Source: a virus
Strand: one strand, 5' to 3'
Virus record (IMG/VR): IMGVR_UViG_3300020027_000004
Coordinates: 24,003-88,002 of that record
Length of the DNA stretch: 64,000 nt
In this document: one piece after another, positions 22,669 to 30,336 of the stretch
How positions within the stretch are numbered: the stretch's first letter is position 1
How the letters are laid out: the number at the start of each line of letters is the position of its first letter
Made by a program: the position numbers and the translations under genes
Notes under the pieces: model-generated
Database searches by the model: none
What the model saw: only the letters and a program-made list of their open reading frames with translations
Told to the model about the DNA's origin: nothing

Positions 22669-23186
22669 TGCCGCAGACTTCGATCACGCCGGAAGGCCAA
22701 GCGTTCGCCGGAATGCTCGCCGATGCCGGCTACAAGGACACCGTCACCGGTGTCAACCTCGAGGCCTCCGCAGAGATGCGGTTCGGCATCGCGGTGAAGC
22801 AGCACGCCACGAAGAAGGATGGCGCGCAGCTCATCACCGCCGTCACATCGCGGCTCAAGGGCATCGTCCAGCACAACCACTGGTTTGCGAAGCCGGAGGA
22901 GCTCGGCGATATCGGTCTCAAGCCGAAGACGACGCTCGGTCTTCTCCGCAAGGGGAGGATCTGGGTGCCCGTCGAGGCACAGCCGGCCGCGCTCACCGAC
23001 GAGGTGCACGTGCGGGCCGTCGCCTCGGGCGGCAACACGATCATCGGTGCGTTCACGCCGACCGCGGAAGCGGACGCGACGATCGACATCACTCCGTTTG
23101 CTTCCTGGGTGGACCTCGGTTCGAGCGGTATCGCTTGCATCGAAGTCGACTTCCCGAACTCGGCGCTCGCTACGGCGGACGCGTAA
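22669..23186 (+). CDS. Head decoration / structural cement protein (putative), 172 aa
   Basis: Position between scaffold and capsid, size and beta-rich sequence (GLLRKGRIWVPVEAQPAALT, ITPFASWVDLGSSGIACIEV) fit the cement proteins that stabilise heads in DUF2184-capsid phages. The GIVQHNHWFAKPEELGD segment resembles those proteins. Starts 6 nt after the scaffold stop. Confidence 0.65.
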
Positions 23187-23222
23187 CCCGAGCCCGCAGG
23201 ACGCAGGAAGGAACCACCGACC

Positions 23223-24191
23223 ATGCCACCGACCTCTGCAACGAATCTCCGCCTGGACGCTCAAGACAGCGTCTGGCTCCGCCGCGAGCTCGAGTTCATC
23301 GAGGGCGAGACCTACGATCAGATCTTCCCGGAAAACCGGGGACGTTCGATCATCCCGACCCAGGGGAACATCCCCGACTGGGCCAAGATCTTCACCTGGC
23401 GAGAGCGCTCCGCGTTCGGCAAGGCGAAGATCGTCAGCAACATGTCCGACGACATCCCTCGCGTGGATGTCGCTCGCACCGAGCACTCGAAGACGATCAA
23501 GGTCATCGCCGACGCATACGGCTATGACATCTTCGACATCAAGGCCGCGATCGCGACGGGCATCCGCCTCGACGCCGACAAGGCGATCCAGGCGCGCCGC
23601 GCGATCGAGACCGAGACCGATCGCATCCTCGCGGTCGGCGACGTCGATCACAACCTCAACGGGCTGCTGACGCTCGATACCGTCGGCTCGATCACGCCGA
23701 CGGTCGCCACCACCAAGACGGGTGGCGGAACGAACTGGAGCGCTGCCGCGACAGCGAAGGAGATCTCGAACGACATCACCAAGCTGATCAACGCGATCCT
23801 GACGAAGCTCCAGGGGGCGCACAGCACGCCGATGTTCCAGAAGTTCCGCATCGTGATGCCCGATGCGAACTACCTCCAGCTCATCTCGCGGACGATCGGA
23901 GTCGACGAGAACAAGTCGCTCCTGTCGTACGTGATGATGAACCCGTACATCGAGAGCATCGTCCCGTGGTGGCGCACGGTCGGTGCAGCCGCGAACGGCG
24001 TGGACGATCGCATCGTCGCGTTCCCCGCCGACAAGGCGGTTGTGGCCGGCATCGTCCCGATGGAGTTCTCGCCCCAGGAGCCGGAGAAGCGGAATCTCGA
24101 GTACGTGGTGGATTGCGTCGCGACGTGCGGCGGCGTGGTCAGCCGATACCCGATGGCGATCGGCTACATGGACGCAGTGGACGTGGTCTAG
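23223..24191 (+). CDS. Major capsid protein (DUF2184-like), 322 aa
   Basis: It would form the icosahedral shell. The sequence includes RSIIPTQGNIPDWAKIFTWR, AYGYDIFDIKAAIATG, QARRAIETETDRILAVGD and VDDRIVAFPADKAVVAGIVP, a set I recognise from DUF2184 capsids of HK97-fold phages. AGGAAGGAACC lies before the ATG, a strong ribosome site that suits a highly expressed gene. A hairpin and a tRNA follow directly. Confidence 0.88.
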   Translation: MPPTSATNLRLDAQDSVWLRRELEFIEGETYDQIFPENRGRSIIPTQGNIPDWAKIFTWRERSAFGKAKIVSNMSDDIPRVDVARTEHSKTIKVIADAYGYDIFDIKAAIATGIRLDADKAIQARRAIETETDRILAVGDVDHNLNGLLTLDTVGSITPTVATTKTGGGTNWSAAATAKEISNDITKLINAILTKLQGAHSTPMFQKFRIVMPDANYLQLISRTIGVDENKSLLSYVMMNPYIESIVPWWRTVGAAANGVDDRIVAFPADKAVVAGIVPMEFSPQEPEKRNLEYVVDCVATCGGVVSRYPMAIGYMDAVDVV

Positions 24192-24195
24192 CTGT

Positions 24196-24223
24196 ACGCG
24201 TCGTTCGTCGACGAGCGACGCGT
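24196..24223 (+). promoter_or_regulatory. Long perfect hairpin after capsid gene
   Basis: A 28-nt self-complementary stretch (ACGCGTCGTTCGTC / GACGAGCGACGCGT) can form a 14-bp stem with one G-U pair. It starts 4 nt after the capsid stop and ends 6 nt before the tRNA. No U-tract follows, so RNA processing or mRNA stabilisation is as likely as termination. Confidence 0.55.
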
Positions 24224-24229
24224 TCTCAC

Positions 24230-24301
24230 TGCGGGCAAGAGAAACGGTAACTCGCCAGGCCCATAACCTGGAGACACCCGGTTCGATTCCGGGGCCCGCT
24301 A
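24230..24301 (+). tRNA. tRNA with CAU anticodon (Met or lysidine-type Ile)
   Basis: The cloverleaf can be drawn: acceptor GCGGGC/GCCCGC (6 bp, T1-T72 mismatched), D stem GAG/CTC with a GG-containing loop, anticodon stem CCAGG/CCTGG with loop CCCATAA (anticodon CAT), variable AGACA, and T arm CCCGG-TTCGATT-CCGGG. Position 33 is C rather than the near-universal T, and CCA is not exactly encoded (ACCCA). The 1-72 mismatch recalls initiator tRNAs, but the anticodon stem lacks three G-C pairs. It lies inside the head operon. Confidence 0.8.
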
Positions 24302-24322
24302 CCCAACGTAACTAGGAGCCAC

Positions 24323-24886
24323 ATGTCGATCCTCGTCCCCATCTTCGATGGCATCGGCCCAACCCGGATGGTGGTGGGGGAGGATGCTGCCGATTTTGGC
24401 GTCGAGCTCGAGGTCGGAAAGATCTACGTGTACACCGCCACCGTGGCCTCTTACGTGAGGCAAGGGCGCTCGGTCGCGGTCGTGGCGAGCGTCAATCCCA
24501 CAGCGGACACGTTCACGTTTGCCGCGCCGCACGCGTGGCTCACCGGCCACGGACCGACCCGGCTCACGAACTCGGGTGGCGCGTTGCCAGGTGGAACCGA
24601 CAACGCGACGAACTACTGGACGATTCGCGTGAGCGACACGGAGCTGGCGCTGGCGAGCTCCAAGGCGAACGCCGAAGCCGGAACGAGGGTCCCGCTTTCG
24701 AGCGCTGGAACGGGCACCCACTCGCTCCTGGATGACGCCGGTCCGAGCCAGGGCTCGCTCTACCTACCGGCCGGGCAATCGATGCCGATCGTCGGCAGCG
24801 TTTACGGCCGGCGACTGTCCGCGGTGCGCCTCGGTGACGAGGATGGCGAGGCCACTCTGACCGCAGCGACCGTCTATCCGGGCTGA
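24323..24886 (+). CDS. Putative virion protein with beta-domain, 187 aa
   Basis: Starts MSILVPIFDGIGPTRMV, with TAGGAG before the ATG. The middle (HAWLTGHGPTRLTNSGGALP...NYWTIRVSDTELALASS) is a beta-rich module seen in many phage structural proteins. Position after the capsid suggests a head-decoration or adaptor role; not certain. Confidence 0.55.
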   Translation: MSILVPIFDGIGPTRMVVGEDAADFGVELEVGKIYVYTATVASYVRQGRSVAVVASVNPTADTFTFAAPHAWLTGHGPTRLTNSGGALPGGTDNATNYWTIRVSDTELALASSKANAEAGTRVPLSSAGTGTHSLLDDAGPSQGSLYLPAGQSMPIVGSVYGRRLSAVRLGDEDGEATLTAATVYPG

Positions 24887-24894
24887 GGGAATCA

Positions 24895-25311
24895 ATGAGC
24901 AAGTCAGACACCCTCGAACAGCAACTCCTCGAAGCCATCTTCAAGGATCCATCGTTCACCGCGCTCGGATCGATCACGCTTGGCGCGAACCTCTACCTCG
25001 CGCTCCACACCGCCGATCCCGGAGATGCAGGGACCCAGGCCACCAGCGAGATCGTATACACGGGCTACGCGCGCGCAGCTGTCGCGCGCGGCGCGGGGTT
25101 CACCCGCACCGGATCATCGGTTTCTCCAGCCGCGGATGTCGTGTTCCCTGGTTCGACTTCCGGTGGCGTGACGGCCACGCACTTCAGCGTCGGCATCGCG
25201 AGCTCGGGTGCAACCGCGATCCTGTACTCGGGGGCGCTGAGCCCGACGATCGCGATCGTGAACGGAGTCTCGCCAGTCATCGACAGCGCGACCACCATCG
25301 CCGAGGACTAA
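24895..25311 (+). CDS. Conserved phage structural protein (LYLALHTADPG type), 138 aa
   Basis: NLYLALHTADPGDAGTQATS...YTGYARAAVARG and a following VTATHFSVGIASSG strand are marks of a phage family present in many siphoviruses near tail-fibre or head genes. Probably a surface protein of the virion. Nine nucleotides after the previous gene. Confidence 0.65.
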   Translation: MSKSDTLEQQLLEAIFKDPSFTALGSITLGANLYLALHTADPGDAGTQATSEIVYTGYARAAVARGAGFTRTGSSVSPAADVVFPGSTSGGVTATHFSVGIASSGATAILYSGALSPTIAIVNGVSPVIDSATTIAED

Positions 25312-25314
25312 CCG

Positions 25315-26253
25315 GTGAGCCTGTGGGGCAACATGGGGCGGTGGGGGCGGTGGGGCGATTGGGGAGCCGGCCTATCGACGCCGCACGTGCGGAGCGAGTC
25401 ACGCGGTGACGTGCAAGGCCAAGCGACCGTCACCGGGGTTGGCGGTGCGCTCGCGCAGGGAGTAGGTGGAGCTGCCGGAGTCACCACACTCTCCGGCGTG
25501 GGCGATGCATTGGTGCTCTACGCGAGCGACGCGCTTAGCGGCCGGCCGGTGCCCTCGAATGCAACGCAGTGGGCGGCCTTCATCGCGCGCCACTCCCTGT
25601 CGCTCGCGGTGCCGAACTATCTGCACCTCTGCCAAGAGCCAGGCGGTGACCTCGCCGATGCGATCGGAGCACTCACGCTCACGGCTTCGGGCACCGTGCA
25701 GTATTCCAAGCCAGCCACGGGGTGGTCTCGCGTTGGCGTCGGCGGAAACGGCGTGATCGGCGAGTTCACCCACGCGGTCGGTCCGACGCCATCGACCACG
25801 AGCATCGCGCGCTTCTATTGGATCGCGATCGACATCGGCTCCGGTGCCGATTTTGCGATCCGCAGTGCGGGCGCGAACGGCACCAACATCAACAATTGGG
25901 GCCTGGGCGTGTTGCGAACCTCCGGCGTCGAAGCGTTCCGGATCCGCGGTCCCGGTGGCCAGCTCGATACGAGCGCTCTCTCGGTCTACGAGAGCGTGCA
26001 TCCGATCCTCGTCGTAAATGACATCGCGAACACTAGGCTGCGGTTCTACTCGGGCCAGGAAAAGTTGTCGCCCACCTACGGCGTGGCCAGTGCGACCACG
26101 AGATACGGGATTGGCGGTGTCGGTGGCTCTACCTTCGGACCGATCACCGTCCTCTACGAGTGTGGGTGGTCTGGCGCTGGCGCGGAGATCAGCGACGCGA
26201 ACGCCAAGGCTTTCATCGAGTCTATGAAAGGAACCTCCGTTCCATGGTCATGA
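25315..26253 (+). CDS. Virion protein with shared N-terminal module, 312 aa
   Basis: GTG start. After a Trp/Gly-rich beginning (MSLWGNMGRWGRWGDWGAGL), residues ~78-140 read SGRPVPSNATQWAAFIARHS...PNYLHLCQEPGGDLADAIG and match, with many substitutions, the N-terminal part of the tail proteins at 36251 and 38251. The C-terminal 150 residues look like a concanavalin/LamG-type jelly roll (FYWIAIDIGSGADFAIRSAG). Likely a fibre or glycan-binding protein preceding the tailspike. Confidence 0.55.
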   Translation: MSLWGNMGRWGRWGDWGAGLSTPHVRSESRGDVQGQATVTGVGGALAQGVGGAAGVTTLSGVGDALVLYASDALSGRPVPSNATQWAAFIARHSLSLAVPNYLHLCQEPGGDLADAIGALTLTASGTVQYSKPATGWSRVGVGGNGVIGEFTHAVGPTPSTTSIARFYWIAIDIGSGADFAIRSAGANGTNINNWGLGVLRTSGVEAFRIRGPGGQLDTSALSVYESVHPILVVNDIANTRLRFYSGQEKLSPTYGVASATTRYGIGGVGGSTFGPITVLYECGWSGAGAEISDANAKAFIESMKGTSVPWS

Positions 26254-28283
26254 GCCACGCTGAGACGCTCGCTGCCGCGAAGGCCATCGGCGCGAGTTCG
26301 GGTGGCGACATCATGACGGTGGGTTGTCGCGCGACAGCGAACGATGGTTACTTCGGTCACTTCGTGCACGACGCTTCCGATAGCGTGAGCACGTTCCCAT
26401 CGGATGGGCTCGGATTCGTCGATGCGATGAACCGACGGTGGAAGCGTCTCTATGACGACGTGAAGAACGCACGGTGGTTCGGAGTGCGTAACGATGACGT
26501 CGCGGCCGACACCGCTCTCAGCGACGCGCTCAACTCCGGCGGCAAGTTGATAGTGCCGCGAGGCACGTATCGCGTCACCACGCCGATCGTTGTGGCGTCC
26601 TCGGTGGAGATCGTCGGCTGCGGACCAACGCGTACGATCTTCAAGCCGGATCTCGGGATCGCAGGGGGCGGTGCAACGGCATTCTCCATGCTCGCCAACC
26701 ACATCACGGTGCGTGATCTTGGCGTGGTCGGAACGGGGATAACGATGTCGCCGATCACGTCCTCGCGCCACGCGTTCGTGAGCGGCTCGGGGAGCGTATT
26801 CGCGCATCACCGTTACAAGAACATTGGCTTCACGGATTGGTCATACACAGACGGCAAGATCGTGTACGACAACAAAGCGGTTGCCCATTGCATATACGCG
26901 CAGTGGATGGACGACGTTCTCGTCGAGGATTGCTATCTGGACCGCTGCACCGGAGCGTTTTTCATCGCGAAGAACAGCACCGACATTTCGGTCCAACGCA
27001 ATCAGATCAAGAGCGCTGGATGGTACCCGGTCCACCTTCGTACCGATGTCGTCGGCTTCGATGTCGGGCACAACCATATCGATATGTCGGGCCTGCCAAG
27101 CGGTGCGATGTGGGGTGCAGGCGTCGACCTCATGAGCAACGAAGGCGCGAACAACGGACCGATCAAGGAAGGCGCTATCCACGACAACCGTTTTTCTGGT
27201 TACTTCGCGTATGGCGCGGTGATTCGGATCGCAAGCGCGGAGAACGTGCATTGCTTCCGCAACCGGTTCCGCGATCTGAAGATCGGGTCGTGGGTTGTCG
27301 GCATCGGGACCCTCAGCGTGATCCGCGTGGTGACGCGCGGCACCGACGAGTTTGGATTCATGCCGCCATGCGGCGACGTCCACATCTACGAGAACGACAT
27401 AGACGCGCCGGAGGCAACCGACCCCGCCGGTAACTACGTCGGAATCTACGCGAGCAACGACTGGCATACCGTGCGAGATCCACTCCGTGGCCTATGGATC
27501 AATCGCAACGAGGTGAGGTCGATCGACGAGGCTCACTACTTCGACAACGCAGTGATCGTTCACGGTGTCCGTGGCGGGATCGAGGACGTGTGGATCGAGG
27601 ACAACCTGCTCATCTCGAAGACTCGAGCAGGATCGATCGGCTCTGGCGCGCTGGCGATAGCTGCGTTCGATGACGCTGGACGTGTGATGAAGGTGCGTGT
27701 TGGTGGCAACACGCTTCGAGACATCGGCACGCCGATCAACACGGCCAACCTAGCGATCGGAATCGGCGCCGGGGTTGACGATATCGTGTTCACCAAGCCG
27801 AACATCATCGAGAACTATTTCGATGGGGTGCGCATGCTCGCTGCGACGGCGCCGAATACAGCCGGAGCTAACATCTACGGTCAGTATGACCAGGTGTTCA
27901 AGAACATGAACCCGGCTGGAAAGCTCGTCCGCGTCAACTCCGGTAGCTACGCTGATAGATCCGATCTCATCGCCACCGAAGCAGAGTTGCTGGACAGGTT
28001 CTCCGTCATCAACACCAGCGGACTCAAGCGCGCCGGACTCATGGTCCTCCTGTCGGAGCCACCTTTTCAGGTTGCGATCGCCTCGGGTCCGACGAACATC
28101 GCTCCTTGGTATCAGTCGAGCGGCAACCAACTCGGAGTGACGCCGGCCATCGCCAGCGAGAGCAAGGTCACCACGGAATCGCCGAGAGTCGTGATGGCCA
28201 GTAAGCAGGCTGCGGCAGACCTCAAGAGCTCGGTCCCCGATGCCGAGTTGGCCAGCGTGACCCCGAAGGCGACGATCCGCTAA
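26244..28283 (+). CDS. Tailspike with right-handed beta-helix (pectate-lyase-like), 679 aa
   Basis: The N-terminus (residues ~60-115) has WFGVRNDDVAADTALSDALN and GGKLIVPRGTYRVTTPIVV, the classic entry strand of pectate-lyase-like spikes. Repeated short strands follow for ~350 residues (ITVRDLGVVG, VLVEDCYLDRC, VWIEDNLLIS), as in a parallel beta-helix. The C-terminal 120 residues may trimerise. It would bind and probably degrade a host surface polysaccharide. It overlaps the previous gene by 10 nt. Confidence 0.8.
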   Translation: MVMSHAETLAAAKAIGASSGGDIMTVGCRATANDGYFGHFVHDASDSVSTFPSDGLGFVDAMNRRWKRLYDDVKNARWFGVRNDDVAADTALSDALNSGGKLIVPRGTYRVTTPIVVASSVEIVGCGPTRTIFKPDLGIAGGGATAFSMLANHITVRDLGVVGTGITMSPITSSRHAFVSGSGSVFAHHRYKNIGFTDWSYTDGKIVYDNKAVAHCIYAQWMDDVLVEDCYLDRCTGAFFIAKNSTDISVQRNQIKSAGWYPVHLRTDVVGFDVGHNHIDMSGLPSGAMWGAGVDLMSNEGANNGPIKEGAIHDNRFSGYFAYGAVIRIASAENVHCFRNRFRDLKIGSWVVGIGTLSVIRVVTRGTDEFGFMPPCGDVHIYENDIDAPEATDPAGNYVGIYASNDWHTVRDPLRGLWINRNEVRSIDEAHYFDNAVIVHGVRGGIEDVWIEDNLLISKTRAGSIGSGALAIAAFDDAGRVMKVRVGGNTLRDIGTPINTANLAIGIGAGVDDIVFTKPNIIENYFDGVRMLAATAPNTAGANIYGQYDQVFKNMNPAGKLVRVNSGSYADRSDLIATEAELLDRFSVINTSGLKRAGLMVLLSEPPFQVAIASGPTNIAPWYQSSGNQLGVTPAIASESKVTTESPRVVMASKQAAADLKSSVPDAELASVTPKATIR

Positions 28284-28579
28284 TCGTCGCCGAGCTGCGG
28301 CTCGACGACCCACACGAGCCCGCTGATCGTCTGAACCTTGCCGGTATCGTCGGTCACCACCAATTGGCCTCGATGATGGCCGGCCTGATCGAGATCGCCG
28401 GCTTCCCAGATGCGTCGCGCACTCGTGGCGCCGATAACCTCGAGCGCAACCATCGAGATGGTTCCGTCTGGCTTCTGCCACCGCAATTGCACGCTCGCCG
28501 CATCCATCAACGAACCCTCTGCGGCAGCTGTGATTTCCATCGGCGGGGAGGTGTCTCCGCGGGTGGGGCTGTAGCTCAT
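28280..28579 (-). CDS. Reverse-oriented small virion-type protein (BppU/fibre-like), 99 aa
   Basis: MSYSPTRGDTSPPMEI, LRWQKPDGTISMVA and WEAGDLDQAGHHRGQLVVTD follow the pattern of phage Ig-like proteins that begin with a chip of BppU/fibre N-terminal domain. It runs against the surrounding operon and overlaps the tailspike stop by 4 nt. Its ATG is 6 nt from a TAGACT box, so it is transcribed by itself, like a moron. Confidence 0.6.
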   Translation of the reverse strand: MSYSPTRGDTSPPMEITAAAEGSLMDAASVQLRWQKPDGTISMVALEVIGATSARRIWEAGDLDQAGHHRGQLVVTDDTGKVQTISGLVWVVEPQLGDD

Positions 28580-28582
28580 GTG

Positions 28583-28609
28583 TTGAGTCTATCGTGCATG
28601 CGGTAGGAT
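28583..28609. promoter_or_regulatory. Overlapping divergent leaderless promoters
   Basis: On the minus strand TAGACT (28591-28586) is 6 nt before ATG 28579. On the plus strand TTGAGT (28583-28588), a 15-nt spacer and TAGGAT (28604-28609) lie 6 nt before ATG 28616. The plus -35 overlaps the minus -10, so the two genes should exclude each other's expression. Confidence 0.55.
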
Positions 28610-28615
28610 TGTGCC

Positions 28616-29002
28616 ATGGCCGCGATCCTATGGAGCGATGTGGTGGCGCTCGACGCCGAACTCGCAGGCGTCTCGGCTGCAGCGCAGGCCCTCTTTCTGG
28701 CGTGGGCGAACGAGGAGCTGGAAGTCTCGAACTTCCGGCTCGGAGAGATCGACCCGAAGCTCAAGCTCGCGCGCGCGTTCCTCGCGGCGCACTTCGGTCG
28801 GCTCTGGTTCGATAACGCGGACGATGACGGCACCGCCGGACCCATCAAGTCGAAGACGATCACCAGCGACAGCATGACCGTGACATACGGCAACGATGGC
28901 TCGAGCGCGACCACTGAGGAGTCGCTGGCTAGCACCGAGTGGGGGAATGCGTATCTGTTCGTGATGCGTGCGCAGCCCACGCGCGCGGGGTTCACGACCT
29001 GA
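28616..29002 (+). CDS. Head-tail connector (DUF4054-like), 128 aa
   Basis: Helical N-terminus (ALDAELAGVSAAAQALFLAWAN), then LKLARAFLAAHFGRLW and a C-terminal TEWGNAYLFVMR. This is the DUF4054 pattern of adaptor proteins bound under the portal. First of the neck genes; ATG 28616 lies next to the -10 box. Confidence 0.72.
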   Translation: MAAILWSDVVALDAELAGVSAAAQALFLAWANEELEVSNFRLGEIDPKLKLARAFLAAHFGRLWFDNADDDGTAGPIKSKTITSDSMTVTYGNDGSSATTEESLASTEWGNAYLFVMRAQPTRAGFTT

Positions 29003-29421
29003 TGACGACCGTGCTCGGCATCGACTGGGCCGCCGACATGGCCGAGGTGTTCGGGGGTGACATCTACGATGCGACCTTCGTGCGCTTCGGCGTGGGCACG
29101 TACGACGACGAACATCCATCGGGCCCGACGAACCCAACCCCAGCGACGTACACCGCGAAGGGTCGCGCCTCGAGCTACAAGAAACGCTATGTCGATGGCG
29201 AGCTCATCATCAAGGGCGACTACCGCGTGATGTTGCTGCGGGGAACGATCAAGACGTCGCCAGCGGCCGCGGTATCGGATGTGATGCCGAATGTCGGATC
29301 GACCGTGACCATCCCACCACCTGGCAAGGCGGTAGCGGAGCTCGGCACCGTGGTTGGAATCGAGGCAGTCACCGAAGCATTCATCACGCTCCAGGTGCGT
29401 GGGAGCTCGAGCCAGACCTGA
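29002..29421 (+). CDS. Neck/head completion protein, 139 aa
   Basis: ATG overlaps the previous stop. The sequence (MTTVLGIDWAADMAEVFGG, YVDGELIIKGDYRVMLLRG) is beta-rich and located between the DUF4054-like and gp10-like genes, where head-closure proteins are found. The function is inferred from order and the small-barrel look. Confidence 0.6.
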   Translation: MTTVLGIDWAADMAEVFGGDIYDATFVRFGVGTYDDEHPSGPTNPTPATYTAKGRASSYKKRYVDGELIIKGDYRVMLLRGTIKTSPAAAVSDVMPNVGSTVTIPPPGKAVAELGTVVGIEAVTEAFITLQVRGSSSQT

Positions 29422-29861
29422 TGGGAAACGCGGCGCAAATCGGGCGCGAGCTGCGCGCGGAGTTGAGCAAGACGATCCGAGACGTCATGCTCCTGGCCGC
29501 GGACAACCTGATGAACGCAACCCCGGTGGACACGGGCCACGCCTCGAGCAACTGGGTGCTCTCGCTCGGGTCGCCATATACCGGCATCGATGGATCGCGC
29601 CAGGCGGTCTCAACGGTGGAACAGGATCGCGGCATCGATGCGGTGACGGGCTACGACATCGGCCGCGATGGTCCGATCTACCTCCGAAACAACGTGCTCT
29701 ATCTCCAGTTTCTCGATCAGGGCCACAGCCAGCAAGCGCCCGCCGGCTTCGTCGGTCAAGCGTTCATGGCAGCATCGCGCCGAGCTCCACACGGGCGCAA
29801 GACGAGCACGAAGAAGATGCTGCGCTCGATGGCTCGGAGCGCGTACGTGAAGACCTACTGA
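29421..29861 (+). CDS. HK97 gp10-like tail completion protein, 146 aa
   Basis: LMNATPVDTGHASSNWVLSL and YLRNNVLYLQFLDQGHSQQA, then AGFVGQAF, form the standard HK97-gp10/tail-completion pattern (ATPVDTG...YNNxxYAxxLExG). ATG overlaps the previous stop. It would join the neck to the tail tube. Confidence 0.8.
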   Translation: MGNAAQIGRELRAELSKTIRDVMLLAADNLMNATPVDTGHASSNWVLSLGSPYTGIDGSRQAVSTVEQDRGIDAVTGYDIGRDGPIYLRNNVLYLQFLDQGHSQQAPAGFVGQAFMAASRRAPHGRKTSTKKMLRSMARSAYVKTY

Positions 29862-29862
29862 C

Positions 29863-30303
29863 ATGACGCAAGACGAGGCATCGGATCAGATCTTCAAGCG
29901 CTGGCGGGCGATGTGGCCATCGCTGTCCGGTGACGTGCCCTACTCGCTCGACAACATCATCACGCCGGATGCGTATCCGCACGCGCGCGTGGCGATCGTT
30001 TCGCTCGACTCGAACCCGTACACGATTGCGAGGTCCGGCAACGCGAAGGTTGAGCGTGAGGGTCTCATCCAGGTGATGCTCCACGGACAGGTCGGCATCG
30101 GCCGGCGCGAGCTCGATCTCCTGGCCAATCACGTACGCGCCATCTTCGAGCGCAAGCGATTCGGGGGAAGCCCTGGGTCAGCGTTCGCGGAGGGGATCGT
30201 CACCACCCAAACATCCACGTCTGAGCTCCGCCGCGATCGCGAGAGCCCGCACGTCTGGATCCTCACCGCGTCAACGGATTTCCGGTTCTACGACCGGGGA
30301 TGA
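29863..30303 (+). CDS. Tail terminator protein (putative), 146 aa
   Basis: Size, place between gp10-like and tail-tube genes, and an alternating alpha/beta sequence starting EASDQIFKRWRAMWP with FYDRG at the end fit tail terminators that cap the tube. Its stop overlaps an extended -10 box for the tube gene. Confidence 0.65.
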   Translation: MTQDEASDQIFKRWRAMWPSLSGDVPYSLDNIITPDAYPHARVAIVSLDSNPYTIARSGNAKVEREGLIQVMLHGQVGIGRRELDLLANHVRAIFERKRFGGSPGSAFAEGIVTTQTSTSELRRDRESPHVWILTASTDFRFYDRG

Positions 30304-30309
30304 TAGATT
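30301..30309 (+). promoter_or_regulatory. Extended -10 (TGATAGATT) and ribosome site for tail-tube gene
   Basis: TG-A-TAGATT overlaps the previous stop. Unlike other genes here, the downstream gene keeps a leader with AAGGAG about 9 nt before ATG 30337, as suits a major virion protein. Confidence 0.45.
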
Positions 30310-30336
30310 CGCCCCAACCGCAAGGAGCCCCAGACG

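Noticed and set aside
21786-23822. A 678-aa open frame on the minus strand across the scaffold, cement and capsid genes
   Set aside because: It is antisense to well-supported virion genes, has an Arg/Asp/Leu-rich composition typical of high-GC shadow frames and no recognisable motif.
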